Positions 17,412 to 26,721 of a DNA stretch of 64,000 nt are shown piece by piece. The notes below the pieces were generated by a model. That model saw nothing but the letters and a program-made list of their open reading frames with translations, searched no databases and was not told the origin of the DNA. Both the position numbers and the translations under genes were made by a program. This DNA comes from a virus. The stretch is taken from IMG/VR virus record IMGVR_UViG_3300022602_000004, positions 1 to 64,000 of that record; one strand, written 5' to 3'. Position 1 is the first letter of the stretch, and every line of letters starts with the position of its first letter.

Positions 17412-20095
17412 TATTTAACTCCAACAGGCTGCCAAGTTTTTCCACCATCATTAGATATAATACGGTCGCCCTTACCATTAGAAGCGTACAAAGGAGTAGA
17501 CGCAGCTGCTGGTGCAGCGTTGCTTGAAGTTTTAAACTTTGCTGGGGTAACATTTTCCATAACTTGTGAAGCGCGTTCGCTATTGGCCTTCATTCTTGCT
17601 TCAGCATCAGCAAGAGTTTTTTGCGCTATATCATATGAATTTTTACCAAAATCACTTGTATTTTTTGCAAAGACTTTTACATCTTGTTTAGCTTTTTTAT
17701 ACTCGTCAGAATTTCGTATTTTTTCATTAGCAGCTTCCATATTTTCTACAAGTTTAGCGCCAGCTAAATAATTTGTATTTTCTTTTGTAGCTCCAGCTTT
17801 AGCATACTCTGCACCAACTTGCGCCATTTTAGTTTGGTAATCCATTATATAGTGGCTTGCTTCCAAATAATTTTTAGTCGCATCTTGTTTTAATTTATAA
17901 GCTTCACTAACCATACCGGCGCGTTCTAAGCGGTCTGATTTATAAATAGCGGCAATAGCATCGTCTACTTTATTCATTGCTTCATTACGTTTATCTGCAC
18001 TACTAATTAAAGCTGGAATAGCTGATTGAACGCCAGTCATAGCAGCTACAATAAATGAACCGGGAGTAGTTGCCATTTTTGCAAACAACTGGGCATAAGC
18101 AAGATTGTCTCTAGTCTTAGCTGCTTTTTCTTCACGTTGGCGAATAGCTTCTTGTCTATCAACTTGGCTTTGTACATCATTTGGTCCAAGTAAATCTTGT
18201 TGTTCTTTTATTCTACTTCTTACGTAGTCGTCATCTGGCAGCTTCATACCAAATATATTGGTTGAGTTTGGATCAGTAGCGTTTCTAATTGTAGCTTCTT
18301 TAGCTTTAGCTTCGATTGTGCTATGGGCTTCACCAGGTGACAGTTGTTGTTTTGGCGCAGCTTGTTTAATAGAACCAGGCGCAACAGCAGGGGCGGCAGC
18401 GGGGGGATTAACTGCTGGAGTGGCGGCAGGAGTAGCAGCAGGAGTAGCAGGAGTAGCAGCGGGGGCGGCGTTAGTTATAGCACCGGGAGCTGGCTGTGCA
18501 TTTCTAGCTTTGATTTGGTCATATTGCGCTTGAGTAATTTGTTTATCTGCTAATAGCGCCTCAGGAGAACCTGATGTATTACGTTTCCACCAATCAGAAA
18601 TACCACGACCGACATCCCCAAAATTACCAGTATCAGATATTCCTGTATTTACTCCCATTGCATTAGAAGTATCTATAGGAGTTGGAGGCGCAGCTGGAGC
18701 AGGTTTAGGCGGTACATACCCAGATTCAGTGGCTTGACGTTGTGCTGCTTCAATATAAGCTTTATTAACCATAGCTGGATCAGCTTGAGTTGGTTGGTCA
18801 GATTGTACTAAACTTTGATTATTTTCTGGAGTGCTATCAGCAAAGGCAATAATGCCACCACCAGCCGCCGTCATAGGTGCGCCAGCGCGCATTGCAAGAA
18901 TACTTTTAATTTGATTTTTAATGGTATCGCTATCAGTTGAAGCCAGTTCTTTTTGCAAATCTAAAGTAGGCATGTCCATTAAATCATACTTGGTACTATC
19001 AACAATATCACCTTCACCATAGCTAGCAATACCACCACTAGCCATCTTTTTAGACTTAAGCAAACCACCTTCTTTAGATTTAGTTAACGCGCTAAGTGTT
19101 GCGGCAGTGCCTGCGGCGCCCACGCCTTGAGCTAATGAACTTGGCGCTGCTTGATATTGCTGGGTAGTTGCAGATTGCATTGGTAGACCACGCAACATAT
19201 TGGACATAGTGCCCAACTCCATAAGCGGATATTGCTGCGCTGTAGCGTAGTTTTGAATGCCTTGGTTAATAACGTTTTGCGCGTTCTGTTGTTGCAACTG
19301 ACCTTGCGCTGCTTGTGTACCAAGAATACTTTGTTGCGCTGCAAGCTGCTGTCCACCTAAACCAGCTAATTGATTAGCTCCACTTAGACCTTGACCAATT
19401 GCGCCAAGTGCGGCTTGGTTTGCTTGTAACTGATAGCCAGCGTCTTGGTTGTATTGGTTTTGTGCAGCGCCAAAAGCTTGGTTATAGGCATTACCAATTA
19501 ATTGATTTTGCGCCAACATTTGGTTTTGTTGATTTAAACCTTGTTGTAACGCGCTACGTGTTCCACCAAAAGCACCTTGCCCAGTAGCTTGACCGGCCAT
19601 TTGAGTTCCAGCTATACCGTACTGTTGATTAGCTAATTGCAGTGCTGGAGCTAAAGCGTTTTGAATGTAGGGGTTCATATAACCACCTACTTGGTTTTGA
19701 AAGTTTTGTGGGTTAGCCGCTTGACCTAGCGCAGCATTTTGGTTGGCTAAGTTATATGACCCCATAATACCCTGACCGGTAACACCCATAGCTTGTCCAT
19801 ATTGACCCGGTGTTTGTAAATTAGCAGCGGAAGATTGAGCTTGTTGTTGGAGCGGAGAAAACCCTGCCACAGCTTGCTGAGCATTTTGTAACTCTTGGGC
19901 ATTCATCCCTGTATAGGGTTGATACTGATTAAACCCAGTTATGTTTCCGCTAGAGTCGCTATTAAACAGCTGCGCTTGAGTAGCGTTAAGCATGTTTGTA
20001 ACATACGGCTGCGCATAATCAGGAATATTAGTCTGATATACGTTACTAGACGTTTGTTGTGGTGCTGCTGGTGCTGATCCGCCGCCTCCGCCCAT
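17411..20095 (-). CDS. internal virion-type protein, Q/A-rich
   Basis: This 894-residue protein begins M-G-G-G-G-G-S and then N-I-P-D-Y-A-Q-P-Y-V, an N-terminus I recall from structural proteins of environmental phages. Residues about 70-320 are rich in Gln, Asn, Ala and Gly and probably form long helices. The middle is low-complexity (Pro/Ala runs near 510-570), and the last third is charged helix with K-D-A-T-K-N-Y. A short M-A-S-G-G-I-A-S-Y motif near residue 350 is shared with the 20552-22105 protein. It ends one base into the giant protein gene. Role as ejection or core protein is inferred from position and composition. Confidence 0.7.
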   Translation of the reverse strand: MGGGGGSAPAAPQQTSSNVYQTNIPDYAQPYVTNMLNATQAQLFNSDSSGNITGFNQYQPYTGMNAQELQNAQQAVAGFSPLQQQAQSSAANLQTPGQYGQAMGVTGQGIMGSYNLANQNAALGQAANPQNFQNQVGGYMNPYIQNALAPALQLANQQYGIAGTQMAGQATGQGAFGGTRSALQQGLNQQNQMLAQNQLIGNAYNQAFGAAQNQYNQDAGYQLQANQAALGAIGQGLSGANQLAGLGGQQLAAQQSILGTQAAQGQLQQQNAQNVINQGIQNYATAQQYPLMELGTMSNMLRGLPMQSATTQQYQAAPSSLAQGVGAAGTAATLSALTKSKEGGLLKSKKMASGGIASYGEGDIVDSTKYDLMDMPTLDLQKELASTDSDTIKNQIKSILAMRAGAPMTAAGGGIIAFADSTPENNQSLVQSDQPTQADPAMVNKAYIEAAQRQATESGYVPPKPAPAAPPTPIDTSNAMGVNTGISDTGNFGDVGRGISDWWKRNTSGSPEALLADKQITQAQYDQIKARNAQPAPGAITNAAPAATPATPAATPAATPAVNPPAAAPAVAPGSIKQAAPKQQLSPGEAHSTIEAKAKEATIRNATDPNSTNIFGMKLPDDDYVRSRIKEQQDLLGPNDVQSQVDRQEAIRQREEKAAKTRDNLAYAQLFAKMATTPGSFIVAAMTGVQSAIPALISSADKRNEAMNKVDDAIAAIYKSDRLERAGMVSEAYKLKQDATKNYLEASHYIMDYQTKMAQVGAEYAKAGATKENTNYLAGAKLVENMEAANEKIRNSDEYKKAKQDVKVFAKNTSDFGKNSYDIAQKTLADAEARMKANSERASQVMENVTPAKFKTSSNAAPAAASTPLYASNGKGDRIISNDGGKTWQPVGVK

Positions 20096-20096
20096 A

Positions 20097-20555
20097 TTAA
20101 TTTCCTATCATTTTGCTAAAAACTTTATCAGTTTGTTTATAACCCAAATACTCGAATAATCTGGAATTGTCCAAATGCACTTTAGTATGCATAATTATTC
20201 TTTGTACCCCACGTTCTTTCAATACCTTTTCAGCATACTGAAATAACTTAATTCCTACTCTACCTTTGCGATAATCTTTTCGCACAAAATACAAATCTTC
20301 TGTTGCCGTAATACAGGACTTATAATGCAAGTGGGGGGATATAAAAAATATAATGTACCCAATCAATTCACCATCTGCCCTACAAGTAATAACTCTTAAC
20401 ATTCCTGCTTCAGCTAAACGTCTATATGCGTCATAGTCTGGTTCATACTCAAACTCTTTTGTTACACATAATTCATCGTAATGCGCTGGAAATAAATCAT
20501 CTAACTCATTAACAATTTTAAATCCGTCTACGTCTGCGTATACAAGTGTTGTCAT
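20097..20555 (-). CDS. GNAT-fold acetyltransferase-like protein
   Basis: The 152-residue protein fits the GNAT fold: a central strand L-I-G-Y-I-I-F-F, then D-L-Y-F-V-R-K-D-Y-R-K-G-R-V-G-I-K-L-F, where the R-K-G-R-V-G stretch matches the acetyl-CoA pyrophosphate loop (R/Q-x-x-G-x-G/A), and a final N-S-R-L-F-E-Y-L-G-Y strand-helix. GNAT-like proteins are common beside core protein genes in podophages and can be virion parts (as proposed for T7 gp13 relatives), so enzyme activity is not certain. It overlaps the upstream gene by 4 nt. Confidence 0.8.
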   Translation of the reverse strand: MTTLVYADVDGFKIVNELDDLFPAHYDELCVTKEFEYEPDYDAYRRLAEAGMLRVITCRADGELIGYIIFFISPHLHYKSCITATEDLYFVRKDYRKGRVGIKLFQYAEKVLKERGVQRIIMHTKVHLDNSRLFEYLGYKQTDKVFSKMIGN

Positions 20556-22105
20556 TTTGGTATGTATTTATCTGCCTTAACTGCGGGTGCTTGTTTCTTT
20601 TTACCCGTTCTATCCATTCTAACTTTATCCATCATTGTATGTAATTTTTGAGCACCAGCGTCAGTAGAACCATTCCCAAGATGAGAGACGACATCCGCAG
20701 GGACAACAAACTCACCATCAGCCAAACGGGCAGGTTGTCTATCACCGATAGTAGCAGGGATGTTATCAGACATACCATCGCCAGGACCTTTAAGTAAACG
20801 GGGATTTCCACCACTTGCATAGCCTCCTAAGCTGTAACCCATGATGCCACCTTGCGCAGCGCCTTGTATTTGTTGTTGCTGTTGTGCCATAGCCGCACGA
20901 ACCATAGCTGGGTCTGTATTAACAGTACCGTAATTCATAGTAGGTTGAACAATACCTCTACCAGCAGAAGTGGGCATACCAGCTCCTGCCATAGCTTGGG
21001 CAGTTCTATAATTGGCGGCTTCATAAGGCATCATACCTTTAGTATTTGCATCTACTAATTGATTATCTGCTGGTATGGTTGGATTAGTTATCCAAGAAGG
21101 ATCTTGCGAACTTGGCGCGTTTGAACCGGTCATCATATTTTCATACTGGCTCATCATAGCGCTTTCATCTTGAACGTCTTTTACATCTCTATAATTACTG
21201 TTTTTATAACTTGCTATACCGCCTGACGCCATGCCAGGACCTTGATACGGAGTATTTACATAATTTGGATATGTAGGCTGAACAGGGTTTTGTGTTACCG
21301 GCATACGACCGGGTTGAAACGTACTTGGGTTTAAATTGTAATGCCCAGTATTCATAGTGTTGCTAGCGCCGGGAGTACTATATGTAGTTGGACGCCCTAA
21401 ACCAAGTTGCTTTGCGCCAAAATACAAACCAAGCCCCGTAACAATTGGGTGGTCACCCATCCAGTTCAAAGCAGAGTTAAAACCGCTGCCTAATGAATCA
21501 ATACCCGATGGAGATTGCGGTGCAAAAGCATTTAATGGTCCAGTATTAGCGGCTCCTGGGTTTAAACCTTGACCAGAATATGGGGTTCCAGTTGGTGTAG
21601 AGCTATATGCCGGAGCGTTTAATACTTGGTCAGCAGTGGGTGTAGGGGTAGCGGAAGGATTAAATTCACCGGGTAAAGGATTGTTTGGGATAGTTTGACC
21701 ACTATTAAGAGCATTTTGCCAAGCTGTGTAATCAGGGTTTACACCTACATCAGATACAACTCCTGGAGCATTTGCTACTTGATTAATACCAACTTGAGGA
21801 CCGCCAGTTAATTCCGCAGAGGGTCCAGCAACAGCCTCTGGAGTAGCAGCGACAGCAGGGGCAGCTCCACTAACGGTTTCAGCAGCAATTTCGGGGGCAG
21901 CAGAACTAACAACTCCAGGCATAGCAGCACCGGCATATGTCTCAGCCGCCCCAGCCATAAGAGAAGCATCAAGAATTTCTGGGGCTGCTAATAAACCAGC
22001 ATCAAGAGTAAATCCAGCGCCAGCAGTCAACGCTAAGCCAGCATCGGTGGCTACAAATGCGCCTTCGGCGGCTGCGCCAGCTACTGCTACATCTACCATT
22101 GCCAT
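20552..22105 (-). CDS. structural protein, Ala/Pro/Gly-rich with conserved C-terminal block
   Basis: The 517-residue protein starts with a long Ala/Val/Gly-rich hydrophobic stretch (residues 1-110), followed by Pro/Thr/Asn-rich disordered sequence. The C-terminal block G-D-G-M-S-D-N-I-P-A-T-I-G, L-A-D-G-E-F-V-V-P-A-D-V-V-S and L-G-N-G-S is a pattern I recall from many phage proteins near the portal or core genes. It contains the M-A-S-G-G-I-A-S-Y motif. The hydrophobic N-terminus suggests membrane contact during DNA entry. That role is inferred. Confidence 0.65.
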   Translation of the reverse strand: MAMVDVAVAGAAAEGAFVATDAGLALTAGAGFTLDAGLLAAPEILDASLMAGAAETYAGAAMPGVVSSAAPEIAAETVSGAAPAVAATPEAVAGPSAELTGGPQVGINQVANAPGVVSDVGVNPDYTAWQNALNSGQTIPNNPLPGEFNPSATPTPTADQVLNAPAYSSTPTGTPYSGQGLNPGAANTGPLNAFAPQSPSGIDSLGSGFNSALNWMGDHPIVTGLGLYFGAKQLGLGRPTTYSTPGASNTMNTGHYNLNPSTFQPGRMPVTQNPVQPTYPNYVNTPYQGPGMASGGIASYKNSNYRDVKDVQDESAMMSQYENMMTGSNAPSSQDPSWITNPTIPADNQLVDANTKGMMPYEAANYRTAQAMAGAGMPTSAGRGIVQPTMNYGTVNTDPAMVRAAMAQQQQQIQGAAQGGIMGYSLGGYASGGNPRLLKGPGDGMSDNIPATIGDRQPARLADGEFVVPADVVSHLGNGSTDAGAQKLHTMMDKVRMDRTGKKKQAPAVKADKYIPK

Positions 22106-22106
22106 A

Positions 22107-22499
22107 TTAACTTCCTTCTAATAGGGGATTATCTACAAACATATCTTCTAGTTTTTCTATATCAGTTTCATCTGTTGCAAAAACATTTTGAAAAACTACA
22201 GTTTCAATTATGTAAGCTATCTTTCTACCCGGTTTTCCTACAAAAGTCATAGGAGCAACAAGCTCCACAACCTCCCCATCCTGCTTAAGCAACTTCATAC
22301 GCCCTTGAAGCATGATGCACAAATGTTCTGTTTTATGCGGCTTCCCCACTATAATGGAACCAGCTGGCATAGTTATTTCTTTTACATATAAGCCTGGCGC
22401 AAAATGATGTTTTTCAATACACTCAACTTGCGGCGCTGTTCGTAACGCTGGCAATATAGCTTCAATTTTACTAAAAGTTGCATGAATTAGCTCATTCAT
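22107..22499 (-). CDS. cupin-fold protein
   Basis: The 130-residue protein has a cupin beta-barrel pattern: P-G-L-Y-V-K-E-I-T-M-P-A-G-S, K-T-E-H-L-C-I-M-L-Q-G-R-M-K-L, and a second motif with P-M-T-F-V-G-K-P-G-R-K. The first motif has H-K-T-E-H, which could bind a metal; the second motif lacks the usual His. Such single cupins are found among phage tail genes, where they may be structural or trimming enzymes for sugars. It overlaps its upstream neighbour by 4 nt. Confidence 0.7.
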   Translation of the reverse strand: MNELIHATFSKIEAILPALRTAPQVECIEKHHFAPGLYVKEITMPAGSIIVGKPHKTEHLCIMLQGRMKLLKQDGEVVELVAPMTFVGKPGRKIAYIIETVVFQNVFATDETDIEKLEDMFVDNPLLEGS

Positions 22500-22792
22500 A
22501 CTGCACTTCCGCTAGAATTTACCCATTTTTTACCGTTCCACCATATAGGATAACCTAGAGTTGTATCAAAGTAAAACTGCCCAATTTGTTGGTTTGCCGT
22601 TGGTCTATTAACCGTTGTACCATTATCGGGCGTTGCCGTAGCCTGAGAAAAGTTATTTAGCTGGTTAAAGTACAGCCGTAGCACATTAAGGATTTGGTTC
22701 TCAAACTGCGGGGTATAGTTTTCTGGCGCTGAAACGGGCAAGTTTGGCGGTGCTGGATTTAACGCAGTACCATTGTAGAATTTAATAGCCAT
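22496..22792 (-). CDS. small virion-associated protein (98 aa)
   Basis: The protein has an N-terminal strand, then a helix (Q-F-E-N-Q-I-L-N-V-L-R-L-Y-F-N-Q-L), and ends with Q-F-Y-F-D-T-T-L-G-Y-P-I-W-W-N-G-K-K-W-V. The Y-F-D-T-x-L-x-x-P-x-W-W-N-G-x-x-W-V ending is a motif of phage tail fibre tips and adhesins. The gene follows the nozzle-like gene with a one-base overlap, so a tail role is likely. Confidence 0.65.
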   Translation of the reverse strand: MAIKFYNGTALNPAPPNLPVSAPENYTPQFENQILNVLRLYFNQLNNFSQATATPDNGTTVNRPTANQQIGQFYFDTTLGYPIWWNGKKWVNSSGSAV

Positions 22793-25281
22793 TATCTACG
22801 ACCATCCATACGAATATCTATACGAGGTGCGCCTAGCTGCCATGCTACCCCAGTACCGGTAGACTGTAATCTAAATGCCATTTGGCGACCCCGAACACGG
22901 GTATAGACCTGCCCAGTAAACTGGTCAACTGTATATGCTGGTACATTAGTAGAAAAGTTTTGGCTACTTTGAACCGTGGGGTTATCTGCATTGGTGTTAT
23001 AAGCCGTACCCGAATTTAACCTAGGCTGGAGCTGGATAGTGACCGATGGCTGGTTAGTTGTTGAACTATTAAAGTTTACGTCCGGCAACATTCTCCATAC
23101 AAACCCAAAGTTATTACCATCCCCAATATCAAAGTCTGAAGACTGGATATAAGCATTTATAGGTGTGGTTACGCCCTGTACTGAGTTATCGTCATTACCA
23201 TTCTCATGATAAAGTAATCTGCCGTTGTAATCGGCTGCAATAGGGTAAGGCTGAGTTCCAGTTTGATACCAAGCAGTTCTTGCCATGCTACCGTAGTACC
23301 AGCAATTATCTAAATAGTTATAAACCACATACTTATCTACTTTAGTGTCTTGGCTTGAGTTGCTGCAATAGAACCACCATACTTCATTAAAACCTTCATT
23401 AGCGCCAGCAAATACTTGGTAGGATTGATTTTGGTTTAAGTCTTCAAATATGTATTGTTTTAATGAACATGGTAGGGTTTTAACTGTACCGTCATACATA
23501 TAGAAACGGTCTCGTCCCATCCAGTAAGTAATATTGTTTACTGTAATCATGCAGTTAGGTGACATGATAGATATGTTGTCCATCAAAATCTGAAAGCCCC
23601 AAACATAAGGAGCGCCAATATACTGCATAGAATAAATAGCTGAATCAGTCCAAACTAAAATCTCTTGGCGGGTTGCCCGTGCGCCCATAATGTAGGAGCC
23701 GTTAGATAACGTATATTCACCGGCTTGATTGGTAATAATTGGAATCCATTGATATTGATTAGCTTGGTCAGACCAACGTACTGTCATTGGATTAAATGTA
23801 GTATTGGCGTTATTAGGACTATATTGATTAGCGCCAAAACATATTAAAAACTCTTGAACTTCCGAAGAAATAACTTGGTATGTCTCGGTAGGCACAAATG
23901 CCCCTGCGTACGAGAAGTTATATATAGAAGAGCTAGTTCCAGTAGTTGGAGATGTAATAGGTACCGTTGTTGACCCAGTAATATATGTAGAAGCTACTTG
24001 TGTCCCAGCAGAAATATTATTACCCGTAATATACATGTAAGGATAAATATACGGAGCGTTGGCGGATGTTACAGTAATAGATGTGGCGCTAGCCGTAAAA
24101 GTAGAAGCATCGCTTACCGCAGTTGTAGTATTAGCTAAACTACTTAAATATATAGAGCGGGTAGATACCCCATTAACATCTTGCCAATAAAATACTGGTC
24201 CGCCACGAGGTGCAATAACTAAGTCGGCTCCAAAATTATCATTAGACCAAAGACGTAACTGAGAACCAATACCTGATGAATATGCTTGACCCCAACCTTG
24301 TGACCCAGATTGTCCATACTCAATAACTCCAGCACCACCACCCACCATATTAGCAAGCACGGTCTTTTGAACCACAATCGTATAAGCACTTGCATTTGTT
24401 ATGCTAGCAATCGTAAAGGTTCCGTTTAAATAGTTAGAACCCAAAGTATCATAAGTAGCGCCAGAAAGATCATAAGTGCCAGATTTAAAACCGTAAGTAC
24501 CCGATGTAAAAGAATATGTAGTTGGTGTAGTTGCTAAACCATTTACATTAGAAAATGCTACATATTGACCAGCCGCAGTAAATCCATGATTAGGTTGCGT
24601 AACTGTAACTACGTTGCTACCTGCGTTAATTTGGAATGGATTATTAGGGAGTAAAGTAGCGATTGCTGGAGTAATTCCACCCCAAGGCCCTGCGCCCCAT
24701 CCAGTACCCACAGAATAAACAGTATTACCTGATGGATATTCATATTGGGCTGTAACTGTGCCACCGCCTGTAACCGTTGCAGATGCAGTTTGAGCAACAA
24801 TAATTGTGTACTGAGTGCCTGATAATACAGAGGCAACCATATAGTCACCAGAAACTAATACCCCACCGATTGCGGTGGCGCCTGAAAAATTGACATAATC
24901 ACCCGCTGCTGGGCTATAGGCATTATCGGTTACTGTAACAATAGATGAACCAGATGCAGTTGTAAAAGGTCCTGTAAGGGTTTCAGTTTTATAAATAGGT
25001 GTAATGTCGTTATAGACACCGCCAGAATAGATGTAGTATTTAGAGCTTGTGCCTACGCCAATATATTGATTACCTACACCAGAATCACCATCAAGCCAGT
25101 TCCAAATAGACCGGCAAACACCTTGAAATTGATTATTGGATACTTGAACCCAACCACCTATTTTTTCTGGTAGCCCAGAACGAAACCGAATTTTATCCCC
25201 GTCATACCAGCCACCCTCGTTAGAGTAGATAGTACCTTCACGATTTAAGCCCGGTCTAAATTGTAGTTTTTGTAATGGCAT
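22792..25281 (-). CDS. nozzle-like tail protein
   Basis: The 829-residue protein opens with L-Q-F-R-P-G-L-N-R-E-G-T, then E-G-G-W-Y-D-G-D-K-I-R-F-R-S-G and K-I-G-G-W, a signature I recall from large tail proteins of environmental podophages that fill the place of the T7 gp12 nozzle. The rest is beta-rich, with repeated strands (T-V-T-x-x-x-H-G-F in the first third and W-x-D-S-A-I-Y-S-M-Q-Y in the second), consistent with a beta-propeller and inserted beta domains. The gene lies between lysis genes and core protein genes. Confidence 0.7.
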   Translation of the reverse strand: MPLQKLQFRPGLNREGTIYSNEGGWYDGDKIRFRSGLPEKIGGWVQVSNNQFQGVCRSIWNWLDGDSGVGNQYIGVGTSSKYYIYSGGVYNDITPIYKTETLTGPFTTASGSSIVTVTDNAYSPAAGDYVNFSGATAIGGVLVSGDYMVASVLSGTQYTIIVAQTASATVTGGGTVTAQYEYPSGNTVYSVGTGWGAGPWGGITPAIATLLPNNPFQINAGSNVVTVTQPNHGFTAAGQYVAFSNVNGLATTPTTYSFTSGTYGFKSGTYDLSGATYDTLGSNYLNGTFTIASITNASAYTIVVQKTVLANMVGGGAGVIEYGQSGSQGWGQAYSSGIGSQLRLWSNDNFGADLVIAPRGGPVFYWQDVNGVSTRSIYLSSLANTTTAVSDASTFTASATSITVTSANAPYIYPYMYITGNNISAGTQVASTYITGSTTVPITSPTTGTSSSIYNFSYAGAFVPTETYQVISSEVQEFLICFGANQYSPNNANTTFNPMTVRWSDQANQYQWIPIITNQAGEYTLSNGSYIMGARATRQEILVWTDSAIYSMQYIGAPYVWGFQILMDNISIMSPNCMITVNNITYWMGRDRFYMYDGTVKTLPCSLKQYIFEDLNQNQSYQVFAGANEGFNEVWWFYCSNSSQDTKVDKYVVYNYLDNCWYYGSMARTAWYQTGTQPYPIAADYNGRLLYHENGNDDNSVQGVTTPINAYIQSSDFDIGDGNNFGFVWRMLPDVNFNSSTTNQPSVTIQLQPRLNSGTAYNTNADNPTVQSSQNFSTNVPAYTVDQFTGQVYTRVRGRQMAFRLQSTGTGVAWQLGAPRIDIRMDGRR

Positions 25282-25287
25282 ACGGGT

Positions 25288-25878
25288 TTACCCTAGTACT
25301 TGTTTTGCTTTAGTTATTTTAGCAATTCTGTCTTCCAGCCCTAATGTACCACCATTAATGCGTCTAGTCATCTGACCGTATTCTTGAGCGTCCGCCAAAT
25401 CGTTGAGGCCAAGTTTATTCCAGAACCAACCGGCAGACAAAACAGCGTAATGAGGCTCAACCAAAAGCTGTGGTTGATTAATAAGGTCAGCGCTAATTGC
25501 CGTTCCACAACGCTCATAGTTTTCTCGCCCAGTTAATTGAATAACGCCACGTCCATGATATTTCCAGCCATCACCTTCTTCTGTATTTCCCATGCGTCCT
25601 GCATATACTTTGTTTGCAATCTTTTCTGGATTGTTTGCATATTGTTGAGCCACATCTGCACTAGGAAATCTTGAGGGCCATGTACGCATAAGTCCATCGG
25701 CAGAGTAATGAAGGTTCTCTTCCAAAGTTCTGAAATTGTTTGACTCATGTTGGCACTGTCCTATAAAAGATGCTTGGCGCTGCGTAGTATTAATGTTATA
25801 CCTAGCAAACATATCTATTAGTGGGGTATACCATGTTGCTGCGTCAATACCAAGCTGTGTTAGTTGTTCTGGTTTCAT
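25288..25878 (-). CDS. endolysin, glycoside hydrolase family 19
   Basis: The 196-residue enzyme matches GH19 chitinase-like lysozymes in length and motifs: Q-C-Q-H-E45-S-N-N-F with the catalytic acid, E54-N-L-H-Y-S-A with the probable second acid, Y-A-G-R-M-G-N, Y-H-G-R-G-V-I-Q-L-T-G-R-E-N-Y, and R-R-I-N-G-G. It should cut the glycan chains of the cell wall at the end of infection. No signal peptide is seen, so a holin is needed for release. It starts 4 nt inside the upstream membrane protein gene, forming a lysis operon. Confidence 0.95.
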   Translation of the reverse strand: MKPEQLTQLGIDAATWYTPLIDMFARYNINTTQRQASFIGQCQHESNNFRTLEENLHYSADGLMRTWPSRFPSADVAQQYANNPEKIANKVYAGRMGNTEEGDGWKYHGRGVIQLTGRENYERCGTAISADLINQPQLLVEPHYAVLSAGWFWNKLGLNDLADAQEYGQMTRRINGGTLGLEDRIAKITKAKQVLG

Positions 25879-26090
25879 TCGTCTGAACCTATTTTAATAC
25901 CTGTAATTAATCCAATAAAGCCACCTACAATAGTTTGGAAAGCTGGTCCGACTATTTCAAATAACTTGTTGTTGTCTACTTGAGGGTCAAAAAAACCCAT
26001 CATAAATACGCTGACCATAGACACTACTGTTACACATAACGTGAAAGTAGCAATTAAAGTCACCCAAGCGGCTAGCTGTTCTTTATTCAT
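25875..26090 (-). CDS. holin candidate with two membrane segments
   Basis: The 71-residue protein has two hydrophobic segments (about 9-33 and 46-64) joined by a short polar loop containing D-P-Q-V-D-N-N-K, and a charged C-terminus. Size and layout fit a class II holin. It lies between the endolysin and spanin genes with 4-nt overlaps on both sides. A second membrane protein (26494-26721) is an alternative holin; one may be the antiholin. Confidence 0.7.
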   Translation of the reverse strand: MNKEQLAAWVTLIATFTLCVTVVSMVSVFMMGFFDPQVDNNKLFEIVGPAFQTIVGGFIGLITGIKIGSDE

Positions 26091-26494
26091 TTGACACTCA
26101 ACTGTTCATTAATCCACTGCTGGAGTGTTACGGTTTGGAGGGTTGTGGCTGCGCAATCTGAAGCAAGTTGATTGTAGGCGGCGATTGCATCAGAGAGCTT
26201 GGTGGTTGAGGAAATGCCGGACACTGTACTGGCACCATTGTTGTTCCGCACCCCGTTAGCATAATACTGGCGCAAAAGACTAAGCTTCGCATCATATTCA
26301 TCTTGGATTCCTTTAGTAATTAATGCCTGTTGTTTCTGGACCGACTCCGTATGTGCTTGAGCTTTCTCTGCTTCAATTCGGACTTGATCTTTGTAAATAG
26401 TAAAATCCCTATCCCTAGTATGCCAGCCAGCGAAAAACACACCACATACAAGTACAATAAGTAAACCAGCTTTGATGTAGGTTCCATATAACAT
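26087..26494 (-). CDS. Rz: inner-membrane spanin (Rz-like)
   Basis: The 135-residue protein has an N-terminal membrane anchor (about residues 6-24), then a long charged helix (about 35-75), and the C-terminal pattern A-A-Y-N-Q-L-A-S-D-C-A-A-T-T-L-Q, common in Rz-type proteins. It should span the periplasm and fuse the two membranes with its lipoprotein partner. That partner is encoded inside this gene in another frame (26128-26301). Confidence 0.9.
   Translation of the reverse strand: MLYGTYIKAGLLIVLVCGVFFAGWHTRDRDFTIYKDQVRIEAEKAQAHTESVQKQQALITKGIQDEYDAKLSLLRQYYANGVRNNNGASTVSGISSTTKLSDAIAAYNQLASDCAATTLQTVTLQQWINEQLSVK
26128..26301 (-). CDS. Rz1: outer-membrane lipoprotein spanin (Rz1-like), nested in Rz
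   Basis: Fully inside the Rz gene in the +1 frame, this 57-residue frame reads M-N-M-M-R-S-L-V-F, a hydrophobic core, then the lipobox L-T-G-C18, followed by a short, proline-rich mature part (P-A-F-P-Q-P-P-S-S and Q-P-Q-P-S-K-P). This is the classic Rz1 design: signal peptidase II cleavage before Cys, lipid attachment, and a Pro-rich rod. The start at 26301 gives M-N-M-M; the next Mets are also possible. Too short for common gene callers, but the motif order is decisive. Confidence 0.92.
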   Translation of the reverse strand: MNMMRSLVFCASIMLTGCGTTMVPVQCPAFPQPPSSLMQSPPTINLLQIAQPQPSKP

Positions 26495-26721
26495 TACGCC
26501 CCCGGTTCTGAGTTCTGTTTCATCATTACACTAGCCCCACCCGCACCAGATACAATACCTAATGCCGAAGCAAGTTCGGTTAAGCTAATTTGGTGGGACT
26601 GCATAACTTCATAAACTGCAATCGCAATAACGGCAATAAATCCAATAAACCAAGTCCAGCGCCCTAGATCATGAGTTTGGTTATCTTTGCCAGTAAGAAG
26701 TTGTTTAAATATTTCATTCAT
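26494..26721 (-). CDS. small membrane protein, second holin candidate
   Basis: The 75-residue protein has one clear membrane segment (about 22-42, W-F-I-G-F-I-A-V-I-A-I-A-V-Y) and a weaker Gly/Ala-rich one near 48-65 (A-L-G-I-V-S-G-A-G-G-A), with a polar N-terminus. Its position before the spanin genes and one-base overlap fit a holin or antiholin. Confidence 0.65.
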   Translation of the reverse strand: MNEIFKQLLTGKDNQTHDLGRWTWFIGFIAVIAIAVYEVMQSHQISLTELASALGIVSGAGGASVMMKQNSEPGA

